Assembly: GCA_017538965.1 (NCBI GenBank) | Contig: JAFYHU010000059.1 | Span: forward strand, 1-64,000 | Source: Oscillospiraceae bacterium | GTDB taxonomy: Bacteria; Bacillota; Clostridia; Oscillospirales; Oscillospiraceae | DNA length: 64,000 bases | Direction: 5' to 3' | Shown: positions 50,024 to 60,157 of the stretch, piece by piece | Position numbering within the stretch: the stretch's first letter is position 1 | How the letters are laid out: each line of letters begins with the position of its first letter | Translations under genes and position numbers: made by a program | Notes under the pieces: generated by a model | Seen by the model: only the letters and a program-made list of their open reading frames with translations | What the model was told of the DNA's origin: nothing | Databases searched by the model: none

Positions 50024-50287
50024 TTACTCCGTAAAATCAGAGTCAATCAAAGCGGAAAGGGTCTCGATTGCCGCTTCTTCATCGGCGCCGTCTGCGATAA
50101 TCTTCACAGCCGTGCCCTTGACGATTCCGAGGGAGAGAACGCCCAGAAGGCTCTTTGCGTTCACTCTTCTCTCTTCCTTTTCAACCCAGATGCTGCTCTT
50201 GAACTCGTTGGCTTTCTGAATAAAGAAAGTTGCGGGTCTGGCATGAAGGCCGACCTGGTTATTGATAACGACTTCTTTGCTGATCAT
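50024..50287 (-). CDS. ptsH: HPr phosphocarrier protein
   Basis: An 87-residue HPr. VGLHARPATFFIQKA holds the active-site histidine phosphorylated by enzyme I; NAKSLLGVLSLGIVKG holds the regulatory serine used by HPr kinase in Firmicutes. It serves sugar uptake and catabolite repression. ATG 50287 is preferred over a GTG three codons upstream, which directly abuts the GAGGA. Single gene with its own promoter and terminator; enzyme I is not adjacent. Confidence 0.95.
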   Translation of the reverse strand: MISKEVVINNQVGLHARPATFFIQKANEFKSSIWVEKEERRVNAKSLLGVLSLGIVKGTAVKIIADGADEEAAIETLSALIDSDFTE

Positions 50288-50343
50288 AACTGACACTCCT
50301 CATTTTGAATCAGTATAGCGAAAAATCCCCATTTGCTGCCGCT

Positions 50344-50372
50344 ACTTTACCAAATTTCGGGCTCTACGTCAA
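50344..50372 (-). promoter_or_regulatory. Promoter of ptsH
   Basis: Minus strand TTGACG (50367-50372), 17-nt spacer, TAAAGT (50344-50349). Confidence 0.6.
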
Positions 50373-50428
50373 CAGATTTTCATGCTTTCGTTGTTTTGCC
50401 CATTTTCACCGCTTTTACGGCGCATAAT

Positions 50429-52795
50429 TTATTTCAGTTCGACCACGGTTACGCCGGCTTCGCCCTCGCCGTAAAGGCCCTGACGGTAACTTTTTACCAG
50501 TTTGTTCTGTTTCAGCATCTGCCGGACGGCCTCCCGGAGGGCGCCGGTTCCCTTCCCGTGGATGATGGTGACGGTCTTCAGCTTTGCCATCGCGGCGCTG
50601 TCCAGGTAGCGTTCCGCGGTAAGGACCGCTTCAATGGATTCCATTCCCCGAAGATCCACTTCCGGTGCCACATGCATCAGCCGTGTTCCGGATGAGGCAA
50701 TCGGGGTCTGCTGTTTCTTTGCGCTCTCCTGCTCGAGAAGCAGGAGTTCATTTTCCTTTGCATTGACGTTCATGATGCCGGCACGCAGCGAAACCGTGCC
50801 GTCCTTTGCGATCGAAAGCACTTCAGCCTTTACGCCCATGGCTTTGATTCTGACCGTGTCTCCCGGCTTCAGCGGACGGGACGACTTCTTTTCTTCTCCG
50901 GGCTCAGGCAGCGTTTCGGTCTCTCGCAGCGCGGCTTCCTTTTCGTTCAGGCGGCGCCGCAGTTCGCTCCGTGCGCGATTGACGGCGTCGGTCTCCTGTT
51001 CTTCGTTCCTCTGGCTGCGCATCCGGTCCAGCTCTGCATAAACCTCCTCGGCAGTCTCGCGGGCTTCTTCCAAAATCCGCTGGGCATCCCGCTTTGCCTT
51101 GACCTCGGCTTTTTCGAGCCGGACCGAGAGTTCTGCTCGCAGCATAGCCGCTTTCTTTTCTTCTTCTTCGGCCTTCTTTCTGAGTCTGGCGGCTTCTTCC
51201 CGGTCCCGTTCCAGCGCGTGGCGGGTCTGTTCCAGCTTTTCAATGGTCGCTTCGAAGCTCTGGGTCTCCGTCCCGACCCGGTCCGATGCATCCCTGATGA
51301 TTTCCTCCTGCAGACCCAGACGGCGCGAAATGGCAAAGGCGTTGGATTTCCCCGGGATTCCCACCAGCAGACGGTAGGTCGGCTGCAGGGTCTCGACGTC
51401 GAACTCGCAGGAGGCATTCTGCACGCCCTTTTCGTTCGTGGCGTAGACCTTCAGCTCGGCGTAATGCGTTGTTGCCGCGATCATCGCCCCGCGCCCTCTC
51501 GCATATTCGATAATGGCGATCGCCAGAGCTGCGCCTTCCGTCGGATCCGTCCCGGCGCCCAGCTCGTCAAACAGCACCAGCGAACCCGGTTCACATTTCC
51601 CGAGAATTCCGACGATATTGGTCATATGTGCGGAAAAGGTCGAGAGGCTCTGTTCAATGCTCTGCTCATCGCCGATATCGGCCAGAATATGCGAAAACAC
51701 GGGGAGAGCGCTGCCGTCGGCAGCCGGAATATGCAGGCCGCACTGGTTCATGCCCGCCAGAAGGCCGATGGTTTTCAGCGCCACCGTCTTGCCGCCGGTA
51801 TTGGGACCCGTGATCACCAGGGTGTCAAATTCCTCGCCGAGGCTCAGATCGATCGGCACGGCCTTTTTCGGATCCAGCAGCGGATGCCGCGCACGGCGCA
51901 GCACAATGCCTTTTTCCGCAGGCGCCGCAGGCGCCGCATCCATCTGATATGAGAGCTTTGCCTTGGCAAAGATCAGGTCCAGCCTCACCAGCAGCACATA
52001 GTCCTGCGAGAAGTCGTCCGCATGGTCGGCACACTCCGCAGAGAGCTCGGCCAGAATGCGTTCGATTTCCAGTTTTTCCTTTGCTGCCAGTTCCCGCAGT
52101 TCGTTGTTGGCCTTTACGGCCGCCATCGGTTCAATGAACAGGGTCATCCCGGAAGAGGAGATATCATGAACCAGGCCGGGAACGGCATTTTTGTGATCGG
52201 CGCGCACCGGAAGCACATAGCGATCCGAGCGCATGGTAATGATCGGCTCCTGCAGAGCCTTGGCATAGCTGGGAGAGGAGAGAATCTTGTTCAGCGCGTC
52301 TCTGGCCCGTGCCGAAGCCGCGCGCATCCTGCGCCGAAGATCGGCCAGATCGGCAGACGCGCTGTCGGCAATCTCATCCTCGGCGGGGATGGCGGTCAGG
52401 ATTCGCTCTTCCAGATATTTGTTCGCCCGCAGAGCATGAAACAGGCTGTCAATGCTTGTCTTCTCGCCTTTTCCGTCCGCCAGATAGGCCTTGCACAGAC
52501 GGGCGCAGCGCGCAAGCGCCGCAATATCCAGAAGCTCTCGCGTGTTCAGGCTGCCGCCCAGGCAGGCCCGTTCGAGCGCCGGTCGGATGTCCCGGGCCGA
52601 AGAAAAGGACGGGCTTCCGCGCAGGGTCATCATCTGCCGGGCGTCGGTCGTCTCCTGCAGTCTCCGCCGTACCTCTTCCGGATATGCCGAAGGCTGCAGC
52701 CGCAGTGCTTCCTCCCTGCCCGGCTCGGATTCCGCCTGGGCCGCCAGCAGATTCAGGACTGCAGGAAGTTCTAAGGTGATAAAAGACTTTTCCAT
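50429..52795 (-). CDS. mutS2: Endonuclease MutS2
   Basis: A 788-residue MutS2. The MutS-type ATPase has Walker A VITGPNTGGKTVALKTIGL and the Walker B region LVLFDELGAGTDPTEGAAL; a long charged coiled coil follows, and the C-terminal Smr nuclease domain reads EVDLRGMESIEAVLTAERY with HGKGTGALREAVRQML. Firmicute MutS2 splits collided ribosomes and suppresses recombination. It lies just after recO. Confidence 0.96.
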   Translation of the reverse strand: MEKSFITLELPAVLNLLAAQAESEPGREEALRLQPSAYPEEVRRRLQETTDARQMMTLRGSPSFSSARDIRPALERACLGGSLNTRELLDIAALARCARLCKAYLADGKGEKTSIDSLFHALRANKYLEERILTAIPAEDEIADSASADLADLRRRMRAASARARDALNKILSSPSYAKALQEPIITMRSDRYVLPVRADHKNAVPGLVHDISSSGMTLFIEPMAAVKANNELRELAAKEKLEIERILAELSAECADHADDFSQDYVLLVRLDLIFAKAKLSYQMDAAPAAPAEKGIVLRRARHPLLDPKKAVPIDLSLGEEFDTLVITGPNTGGKTVALKTIGLLAGMNQCGLHIPAADGSALPVFSHILADIGDEQSIEQSLSTFSAHMTNIVGILGKCEPGSLVLFDELGAGTDPTEGAALAIAIIEYARGRGAMIAATTHYAELKVYATNEKGVQNASCEFDVETLQPTYRLLVGIPGKSNAFAISRRLGLQEEIIRDASDRVGTETQSFEATIEKLEQTRHALERDREEAARLRKKAEEEEKKAAMLRAELSVRLEKAEVKAKRDAQRILEEARETAEEVYAELDRMRSQRNEEQETDAVNRARSELRRRLNEKEAALRETETLPEPGEEKKSSRPLKPGDTVRIKAMGVKAEVLSIAKDGTVSLRAGIMNVNAKENELLLLEQESAKKQQTPIASSGTRLMHVAPEVDLRGMESIEAVLTAERYLDSAAMAKLKTVTIIHGKGTGALREAVRQMLKQNKLVKSYRQGLYGEGEAGVTVVELK

Positions 52796-52802
52796 TGCTT
52801 CC

Positions 52803-53537
52803 TCACAGGTTTTTGTAATACGTCAGAGTCGGAAAATTCCGTTCCGAACAGCGCAGCAGCCAGGCTTCGGCCACTGCAGCCAGCTTTTCCCCGTCCTCTT
52901 TCGGAAGCCGAAAAGCCAGCATCCGTTTGGGCGGAGCGTGAATCACATGGCGCAGGGCTTCCAGCGCGGATTCGGTCAGCGGGAGTCCGCCGCCGGTTTT
53001 CCGGCAGGCGCGGCAGACAATCTGCCCTTCGGCGGGACTGAACATCGGCTCCCGGATGTCCGCCCGTCCGCAGGCCGCGCAGAACTCCGCGCTCGGCGCA
53101 TAGCCCTCGATGCTCATCAGGCGCAGTTCAAAAGCGGATTTGACCGTCTCGCTGTCCCGCAGTTCTTCGCTCAGGGCATACAGGCAGTTCAGGCCAAGCT
53201 GCATGAGCTCCGGCTCCGGCTGTTCCTCGGCGGCATACTGTTCCAGGCATTCGGCAAAATAGCAGCCCAGAGCAAAGCGTTTCAGATCCTTCCGCAGTCC
53301 GGAGAAAGCCTCTTTCGTGATGCCTTCGCGCACCGCAAAGCGTCCGTTTTTTTCAAACAGCGTCAGTTCGGAATAGGTCAGAAGCTGGGTCGCCGCCGCA
53401 ATTTTGCTTTTTTTGCTCAGCGCTCCGTGGGCGGCCAGCGTCATTTTTCCCGCGTCCGCCGTCAGCGCCGTCAAAATGCGGTCCGACTCCCGGAAGCGCA
53501 CTTCCCGCAGAATCAGCGCATTCTCTGTCCGAAACAT
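52803..53537 (-). CDS. recO: DNA repair protein RecO
   Basis: A 244-residue RecO. The N-terminal OB fold (ALILREVRFRESDRILTALT) and a zinc-binding CAACG..CRAC cluster near residue 150-175 are visible. It works with RecR to load RecA. ATG 53537 avoids overlap with era; AAGGCG is adjacent. The era-recO-mutS2 run has 4 to 7 bp gaps. Confidence 0.93.
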   Translation of the reverse strand: MFRTENALILREVRFRESDRILTALTADAGKMTLAAHGALSKKSKIAAATQLLTYSELTLFEKNGRFAVREGITKEAFSGLRKDLKRFALGCYFAECLEQYAAEEQPEPELMQLGLNCLYALSEELRDSETVKSAFELRLMSIEGYAPSAEFCAACGRADIREPMFSPAEGQIVCRACRKTGGGLPLTESALEALRHVIHAPPKRMLAFRLPKEDGEKLAAVAEAWLLRCSERNFPTLTYYKNL

Positions 53538-53541
53538 CGCC

Positions 53542-54426
53542 TTACTCGGTATAACCGAAGTTGCGCAGCTGGGCAAGGGAATCCCGCCAGCTCTCCTTCA
53601 CCTTGACCCAGGTCTGCAGATTCACCCTGGCACCCAGAAACTGCTCCATGTCCGTCCGGGCCAGTTCGCCGACCTTTTTCAGCATGCTGCCCTTTTTCCC
53701 GATGATGATGCCCTTATGGCTCTCCTTCTCGCAGTAAATGGTCGCCTCGATGTCGATCAACCCGTTCTCGCGCTCGGAAAAGCGCGTAATCTCGACGGCG
53801 GTACCATGCGGGATTTCCTTCTCCAGACAGAGCAGCAGCTTTTCACGGATGAGTTCGGCGCAGATCTGCCGCTCGGGCTGATCGGTGATCATGTCGTCCG
53901 GGAACAGGTGCGGTCCTTCTTCCGCAAAGGTTTCCATCTCGTCCAGCAGCACATCCAGACCATCGCCGTTCCTTGCGGAAATCGGCACGACAGCCTGAAA
54001 ATCATGCCGCGCCGCATAGACAGCGATTACCTTGAGCAGTTCTTCCTTTTCAACGGTGTCGATTTTGTTGATTACCAGGATACAGGGGAGCTTCTGCTCC
54101 TCGATGCGGCGAATCAGCGCCTCCTCCTGCTCGCCCACCGATGCAATCGGTTCCGCCAGCAGCAGCACGCCGTCCACATCCGCAACGCTCTCTTTGACCA
54201 CATTCACCATATAGTCGCCCAGTTTGGTGCGCGGCCGGTGAAATCCCGGGGTGTCCAGCAGGACGAACTGCGTCTCGCCGTGCTCCACCAGCGCCGTGAT
54301 CCTGTTGCGCGTCGTCTGCGGTTTGGCCGAAACAATGGCCACCTTTTCGCCCACCAGCGCGTTGGTCAATGTCGATTTTCCGACATTCGGCCTGCCGCAG
54401 ATGGTAATCATCGCCGTTTTCGTCAT
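53542..54426 (-). CDS. era: GTPase Era
   Basis: A 294-residue ribosome assembly GTPase. G1 GRPNVGKSTLTNALVG, G3 DTPGFHRPR, G4 NKID and the C-terminal KH domain with IIGKKGSMLKKVGELARTDM. It binds the 3' end of 16S rRNA. Located between a nuclease lipoprotein gene and recO. Confidence 0.97.
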   Translation of the reverse strand: MTKTAMITICGRPNVGKSTLTNALVGEKVAIVSAKPQTTRNRITALVEHGETQFVLLDTPGFHRPRTKLGDYMVNVVKESVADVDGVLLLAEPIASVGEQEEALIRRIEEQKLPCILVINKIDTVEKEELLKVIAVYAARHDFQAVVPISARNGDGLDVLLDEMETFAEEGPHLFPDDMITDQPERQICAELIREKLLLCLEKEIPHGTAVEITRFSERENGLIDIEATIYCEKESHKGIIIGKKGSMLKKVGELARTDMEQFLGARVNLQTWVKVKESWRDSLAQLRNFGYTE

Positions 54427-54465
54427 CTTTTCAATCTCCCGTCTCTCTGCTTTCAGAGAAGTGTA

Positions 54466-55083
54466 TTATTCTTTAAAGAATCCCGTCCCCCAGAAACCGG
54501 CGCCGCTTTCTCTGGCTTCCTTTTCAAGCTGTTCGAAATGAAGCTGATATCTGGTATTCGGCTCCATGGTCAAGGTTCTTGCCAGCCCCTTCGTCAGAAG
54601 GAGATCTTCCAGCAGCACGTCGTCCGCATAGACATAGGCCAGCGTACGCCCGTACTGATCGGTCAGTTCCTGATCATATTCCAGAGAAACCGACTTGCCG
54701 CTGATATACTCTTTCATCCACCGGGCGGCTTCCTGCCCCTCCGGTGTATTTCTTTCCGTTTCCCGATGCACGCTTTCCGGTGCGTCGATCCCGATCATCC
54801 GCACGCTGACTTCCCGTCCGTCGACAGATACGAGCAGCGTATCCCCGTCGATTGCCCGGATCACCCTGTACATCGGCAGCTGGGGTTCGGCCGAAGGCTG
54901 TGGATCCCAGCGTTCCCGGATACTCTGTACCCATTGTCTCAGTGTTTCGGATGCCGGTCGCATCGGAGACGGCAGCCGATTCGGAAAGAAATACAGAATA
55001 CAGCCGGCAAGAACAGTGCAGAGAAGGATAATAATCAGAACAAGTTTCTTCTGTGAGTCACGGGGACAGGTTCCTCGACTCAT
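54466..55083 (-). CDS. Staphylococcal nuclease-like (thermonuclease) lipoprotein
   Basis: A 205-residue SNase-domain protein. RVIRAIDGDTLLVSVDGREV, VRMIGIDAPES and LAYVYADDVLLEDLLLTKGL carry the calcium and catalytic residues. The N-terminal LVLIIILLCTVLAGC looks like a lipoprotein signal, placing the nuclease outside the membrane. The first eleven residues and the start codon come from a TGAGTCA repeat (55054-55082). The start overlaps the ybeY stop by ATGA. In many Firmicutes dgkA/cdd genes occupy this spot. Confidence 0.85.
   Translation of the reverse strand: MSRGTCPRDSQKKLVLIIILLCTVLAGCILYFFPNRLPSPMRPASETLRQWVQSIRERWDPQPSAEPQLPMYRVIRAIDGDTLLVSVDGREVSVRMIGIDAPESVHRETERNTPEGQEAARWMKEYISGKSVSLEYDQELTDQYGRTLAYVYADDVLLEDLLLTKGLARTLTMEPNTRYQLHFEQLEKEARESGAGFWGTGFFKE
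55054..55082. repeat. TGAGTCA palindromic repeat inside the nuclease gene start
   Basis: TGAGTCA/TGACTCG-type inverted repeat with the core CGGGGACAGGTTCC, same family as 15012 and 16569. It supplies the nuclease start codon and part of the ybeY stop. Confidence 0.75.
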
Positions 55084-55539
55084 ACGATTGCTTTTTCGCG
55101 GGCACGCATGCGGCGTTTTTGCTCGCCTTCATCCAGGTGGTCATAGCCGAGAAGGTGCAGCACTGAGTGCACCGTCAGGTAGCGGATCTCTCGGTCAAAG
55201 CCATGGCCGAACTCTTCGCCCTGCCTTTCGCAGGCAGGCAACGAGATCATCATGTCTCCCAGCATCACTTCGCCGGTGTCCGGGTCCCGCTCGCAGAGAG
55301 CCGCGTCGAAAGCACCCGGCGTGAGTTCATTCAGCGGGAAGGAGAGCACATCCGTCTCGCGGTCAATGCCCCGGAACTCATGATTGACCTCACGGATTCC
55401 CTCCCCGTCCGTCAGCATCACGCTGATCAGGCAGGGTACGTTGATTCCCTCCGCCCGCAGGGCATCCTCGGCTGCCCGCCGGATCAGCGGAGCGGCATTG
55501 CGGTGTCCCAGATTCTTTTTTTCCCGGCTGACGGCAATC

Positions 55540-55547
<8 letters not shown>
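55080..55547 (-). CDS. ybeY: Endoribonuclease YbeY
   Basis: A 155-residue metal-dependent RNase in 16S rRNA maturation. The zinc motif is HSVLHLLGYDH and the region DRETDVLSFPLNE precedes it, both diagnostic. It overlaps the phoH stop. Its last codons are set by an inserted repeat. Confidence 0.95.
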
Positions 55548-56574
<1,027 letters not shown>

Positions 56575-56620
56575 TCTTGTTCCTTCTCTTATCAGAGTAT
56601 GCAGAAACGGGTTTGGAAGC

Positions 56621-56700
56621 CCGTTCCAGGCTTTCTGTAATTGCGCGGAAGAGAAACCGATCCCTCGCACTGAGGTTTCTCCGCCGCGCTTTTGTGTTTT
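56621..56700. repeat. R1 element, inverted copy
   Basis: Reverse orientation relative to the other R1 copies: GCGCGG at 56644-56649 and CCGCGC at 56695-56700, loop CTCGCAC. The plus strand then reads TTTTGTGTTTT. Lies upstream of phoH. Confidence 0.8.
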
Positions 56701-56731
56701 GGCACAAAATTATCCCACACTCATCAATCGC

Positions 56732-56804
56732 GGCAGCAGTGCTTGTTAAGGGGCTTACCGTTCCCTGGCCGCGGAACGGTACAGGCTAACGGGGAGCGCT
56801 TGTG
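56732..56804. repeat. R3 repeat, inverted copy
   Basis: TCGCGGCAGCAG with GGCCGCGGAACGGT and an inner AAGGGGCTT, resembling the reverse of 41031-41098. It ends at the chromate-transporter stop codon. Confidence 0.55.
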
Positions 56805-57380
56805 TTAAAACCCGGCCAAAATCCCGACGAGCGCCGACAGCGCGATAAACACGATGGGGTGCAGCTTCTTCAGTGGTCTGACCGCCCGCGTCATCACGAG
56901 CAGCACCGCCGCCAGCAGGACTTCTTTCCAGCGAAACAGATTCAACAGGACAAAGCCCCCTGCAAGCGCATCCATATTCAGAAAGGTAATCCGGGCAACC
57001 AGCAGGCCGGCTGCCGCGATCAAAGCGATCGAGCAGGGCCGCAGGCCGTAAAACACCGCATCCACGGTTTTGCTGTCGCGAAACTGCTTCAGCACCCGCG
57101 CTATCATCAGAATGATGATGATCGACGGGCATACGAGTCCCAGCGTCGCGATCACCGCGCCCGGGACTCCCGCGGTTTCAAAGCCGACGTAAGTTGCCAT
57201 GTTGATGCCGATGGGGCCGGGCGTCGACTCGCTGACGGCGATCATGTCGGCAAGCTTTGCCTCGGTAAACCAGCCGGTCCGTGCGCTCATGTCGTACAGG
57301 AAAGGCAGGGTCGCCATCCCTCCTCCGACCGCAAACAGTCCGGTTTTGAAAAACTCCCAGAACAGGCGGATCAGAATCAT
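56805..57380 (-). CDS. Chromate transporter family protein, half 2
   Basis: A 191-residue single-domain ChrA-type membrane protein. LFAVGGGMATLPFLYDMSAR and STPGPIGINMATYVGFETAG are the family's repeated motif. Short ChrA proteins are encoded in pairs and probably form heterodimers. The start at 57380 overlaps the first half by ATGA. Substrate may not be chromate in anaerobes. Confidence 0.88.
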   Translation of the reverse strand: MILIRLFWEFFKTGLFAVGGGMATLPFLYDMSARTGWFTEAKLADMIAVSESTPGPIGINMATYVGFETAGVPGAVIATLGLVCPSIIIILMIARVLKQFRDSKTVDAVFYGLRPCSIALIAAAGLLVARITFLNMDALAGGFVLLNLFRWKEVLLAAVLLVMTRAVRPLKKLHPIVFIALSALVGILAGF

Positions 57381-57916
57381 TTTCCTCTCACCCCCGTCTT
57401 GGTCAGAACCAGCCCGGAAACCGCGCACAGCACCACGAATACAACCGGTGAAATATCGAAGAACAGCGACAGGACAAATACGATCAGAAACAGCACCAGC
57501 CCCGCCTTGTCCTTTACGGCGCCCTTCCACAGTTTCAGCACCGCGTTGAAGATCAGCACGCAGACGCAGACACGGATCGCCGTGAAGGCACTTTTGACTG
57601 CCGGGAGCTCGGCAAAGTTCGTCAGGATGCCGGCGATGATGCTGATGATCACCACGGAGGGAAATACCACGCCGAGGGTCGCCACCACGCCGCCCGGGTA
57701 CCCGGCGACCTTATAGCCGATAAAAGTAGCGGTATTGACGGCAATTACGCCGGGGGTGCACTGACCCACGGCGTAATAGTCCATCAATTCCTCGCTGCTT
57801 GCCCATCCCTGTCTTTCGACGATTTCCCGTTCCAGAATCGGGATCATCGCATAGCCGCCGCCGAATGTCATCACGCCGACCTTTGCAAAGCTGAGAAACA
57901 GCGTAAGAAGTTTCAT
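57377..57916 (-). CDS. Chromate transporter family protein, half 1
   Basis: A 179-residue partner of the next gene with the same motif: VGVMTFGGGYAMIPILEREI and QCTPGVIAVNTATFIGYKVA. About five helices. Its start overlaps the phosphoglucomutase stop by ATGA, so all three genes form one transcription unit. Confidence 0.88.
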   Translation of the reverse strand: MKLLTLFLSFAKVGVMTFGGGYAMIPILEREIVERQGWASSEELMDYYAVGQCTPGVIAVNTATFIGYKVAGYPGGVVATLGVVFPSVVIISIIAGILTNFAELPAVKSAFTAIRVCVCVLIFNAVLKLWKGAVKDKAGLVLFLIVFVLSLFFDISPVVFVVLCAVSGLVLTKTGVRGK

Positions 57917-59643
57917 TTTCCGAGATCCTCTGCGTAGCTGGTATAGCGCGCAATCTTGGCGGCGCAGTCCTGTTCGCTTCCTCCGCGTGCCAGCAGGTAC
58001 ACCTTGATCTTCGGCTCGGTGCCGGAAGGACGCACGATGAAGATGCTGCCGTCCGCGAGTTCAAAGTAGAGCACATTTGAGCCGAAATAGGGGGTCCTGT
58101 CCACCTTGCCGAGGCCCAGCACATTGATGCTGCCGTCCAGATAATCACGCAGGCGGATCACGCGTTCGCCGCCGATCTGCTCAGGCGGATTCTCGCGCAT
58201 ATTCTTCATCAGCGCCTGCATCTTATCGAGGCCGTCGACGCCGGGCATGACCAGGTTCAGGGTCTTCTCCATGTACCAGCCGTATTTCTGGAACAGCGCG
58301 TGCAGGGCATCCAGCAGGGTCATTCCCTTGGCGTGATACCAGGCCGCCATCTCGGCAATCAGCATCGAAATTGTCACGGCATCCTTGTCGCGGACATAGT
58401 CGCCGACCATGTAGCCGTAGCTTTCCTCAAAGGCGAAGATGTACTGATAGCTGTTCGCCGCTTCCCACGCGGCCACCCGCTCAGCCATGAACTTGAAACC
58501 GGTAAAGGTATCTTCGAAATGTACTCCGTTTGCTTCAGCCACGGTCCGGGCCATCTGCGTGGAAACCAGGCTGCACATTGTGCCCGGTGAGGGCGGCATC
58601 GTGCCGGTCGTCTTCCGCGCCTGAATGATGTAGTCCAGCAGCATCACGCCCATCTGGTTTCCGGTGATGGTGACATACTCGCCGTTTTTATCCCGCACCA
58701 TGGTTCCGACGCGGTCGGAATCCGGGTCGGTGCCGATGATCAGGTCGCTGTCCACCTTCTTGGCAAGATCCACTGCCAGGTAAAAGCCCTCGGGGTTTTC
58801 GGGATTCGGGCTGACCACCGTCGGGAAATTCCCGTCGATGACCATCTGCTCCTTCACGGGGAAGACATGCTTCATGCCCAGCCGCTTCAGCGCTTCGGGC
58901 ACCAGCTTGTAACCGCAGCCGTGGAAGGGCGTATAAACGATGCGGAACTCATCCGCTACAGCTTTTACCGCCTCGGGGTTGATGGCCTGCCCCATGACTT
59001 TTTCGAGGAAGGCTTCGTCCGTCTCGGCCCCGATCACCGCAATTCGTCCGTCTTCGACGGCTGCGGCATAGTCGCAGGTCTTGTAGCAGGTAAAGATGTC
59101 GGTCTCAGCCATCCGTTTGGCAATGGCATCGGCATGCTGCGGGGGCAGCTGCGCACCGTCGGACCAATAGACCTTATAGCCGTTGTACTCCTTCGGGTTG
59201 TGGCTGGCCGTCACGTTCAGGCCGGCCGTCGCGCCGTAATAGCGCACGGCAAAGCTGAGCTCGGGTGTGGGCCGCAGCGCATCAAAAATGCGCACATAGA
59301 TACCGTTGGCCGCCATCACCGCGGCTGCCTCCTCGGCAAACAGTCTGCCGTTGAGGCGGCAGTCATGCGCGATCACGATGCCTTTCTGCTTCGCCGTCTC
59401 GCCCTCGGCGCAGATGACGTCGGCAAAGGCCTGGGTCGCATGGCGGATGATGTGCACGTTCATGTTGTGCAGGCCCGTTTTCATCGTTCCGCGCAGGCCG
59501 GCCGTGCCGAATTCCAGCGGCGCATAAAAGCGCTCCCGGATTTCCTTCTCGTCCCCGCGGATCGCATCAAGTTCTGCCCATTCGCTTTCGCTCAGAGCAG
59601 GGCTGTCCAGCCAGTGCTGATACTCTTCCATGAAAGTACGCAT
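57913..59643 (-). CDS. Alpha-phosphoglucomutase / phosphomannomutase
   Basis: A 576-residue alpha-D-phosphohexomutase. The phosphoserine loop is LNVTASHNPKEYNGYKVYW, metal-binding loop IGTDPDSDRVGTMVRD, sugar-binding FAFEESYGYMVGDYVRDKDA and phosphate loop FIVRPSGTEPKIKVYL. Length matches PgcA-type enzymes of Firmicutes, supplying glucose-1-phosphate for surface polymers or glycogen. Why it is coupled to a ChrA pair is unclear. Confidence 0.93.
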   Translation of the reverse strand: MRTFMEEYQHWLDSPALSESEWAELDAIRGDEKEIRERFYAPLEFGTAGLRGTMKTGLHNMNVHIIRHATQAFADVICAEGETAKQKGIVIAHDCRLNGRLFAEEAAAVMAANGIYVRIFDALRPTPELSFAVRYYGATAGLNVTASHNPKEYNGYKVYWSDGAQLPPQHADAIAKRMAETDIFTCYKTCDYAAAVEDGRIAVIGAETDEAFLEKVMGQAINPEAVKAVADEFRIVYTPFHGCGYKLVPEALKRLGMKHVFPVKEQMVIDGNFPTVVSPNPENPEGFYLAVDLAKKVDSDLIIGTDPDSDRVGTMVRDKNGEYVTITGNQMGVMLLDYIIQARKTTGTMPPSPGTMCSLVSTQMARTVAEANGVHFEDTFTGFKFMAERVAAWEAANSYQYIFAFEESYGYMVGDYVRDKDAVTISMLIAEMAAWYHAKGMTLLDALHALFQKYGWYMEKTLNLVMPGVDGLDKMQALMKNMRENPPEQIGGERVIRLRDYLDGSINVLGLGKVDRTPYFGSNVLYFELADGSIFIVRPSGTEPKIKVYLLARGGSEQDCAAKIARYTSYAEDLGK

Positions 59644-59674
59644 AGGTCTCCTCCCGGATTCATATTTTTGATTT

Positions 59675-60157
59675 TTATTTATGATAAGGTGTTCCTTCTT
59701 TAATCTGAAACCCGCGGTAGATCTGTTCGATCAGCATCACGCGGGCAAGATGGTGCGGAAAGGTCATTTCAGACATGCTGAGGCGTCTGTCCGCTTTTCT
59801 TTTCAGTTCCTCCGAGAGGCCGAATGAGCCGCCGATCACAAAGCAGATGCGGGGATGCCCGGATGCTTCGCAGGATCTCAGCAGCTCAGAAAAAGCCGGG
59901 CTGTCCATCTGCCTGCCTTCCACACAGAGGCAGACAAGCTGTGCGTCTCTGAGCAGCTGCTTTTCAATTCTTTCGCCCTCGCGCATCAGCGCGTTTTCGA
60001 TTTCTCCGGCTTTCGGCCGGTCGCCGAGACGCTCTTCCGGGAGCTCGATCAATTCCAGCCGGCAGAACGGAGCCAGACGTTTCTCATACTCCGCCAGGGC
60101 ATCGGCATAAAAGCGCTCTTTCAGTTTTCCGACGCAGATGATTCGAATCCGGAGCAT
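59675..60157 (-). CDS. rlmH: RlmH, 23S rRNA pseudouridine-1915 N3-methyltransferase
   Basis: A 160-residue SPOUT methyltransferase. MLRIRIICVGKLKERFYADA at the start, ICFVIGGSFGLSEELKRKAD (SAM knot) and RVMLIEQIYRGFQIKEGTPY then HK at the end are diagnostic. Its start shares one base with the murA stop (TGATG). Confidence 0.97.
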   Translation of the reverse strand: MLRIRIICVGKLKERFYADALAEYEKRLAPFCRLELIELPEERLGDRPKAGEIENALMREGERIEKQLLRDAQLVCLCVEGRQMDSPAFSELLRSCEASGHPRICFVIGGSFGLSEELKRKADRRLSMSEMTFPHHLARVMLIEQIYRGFQIKEGTPYHK

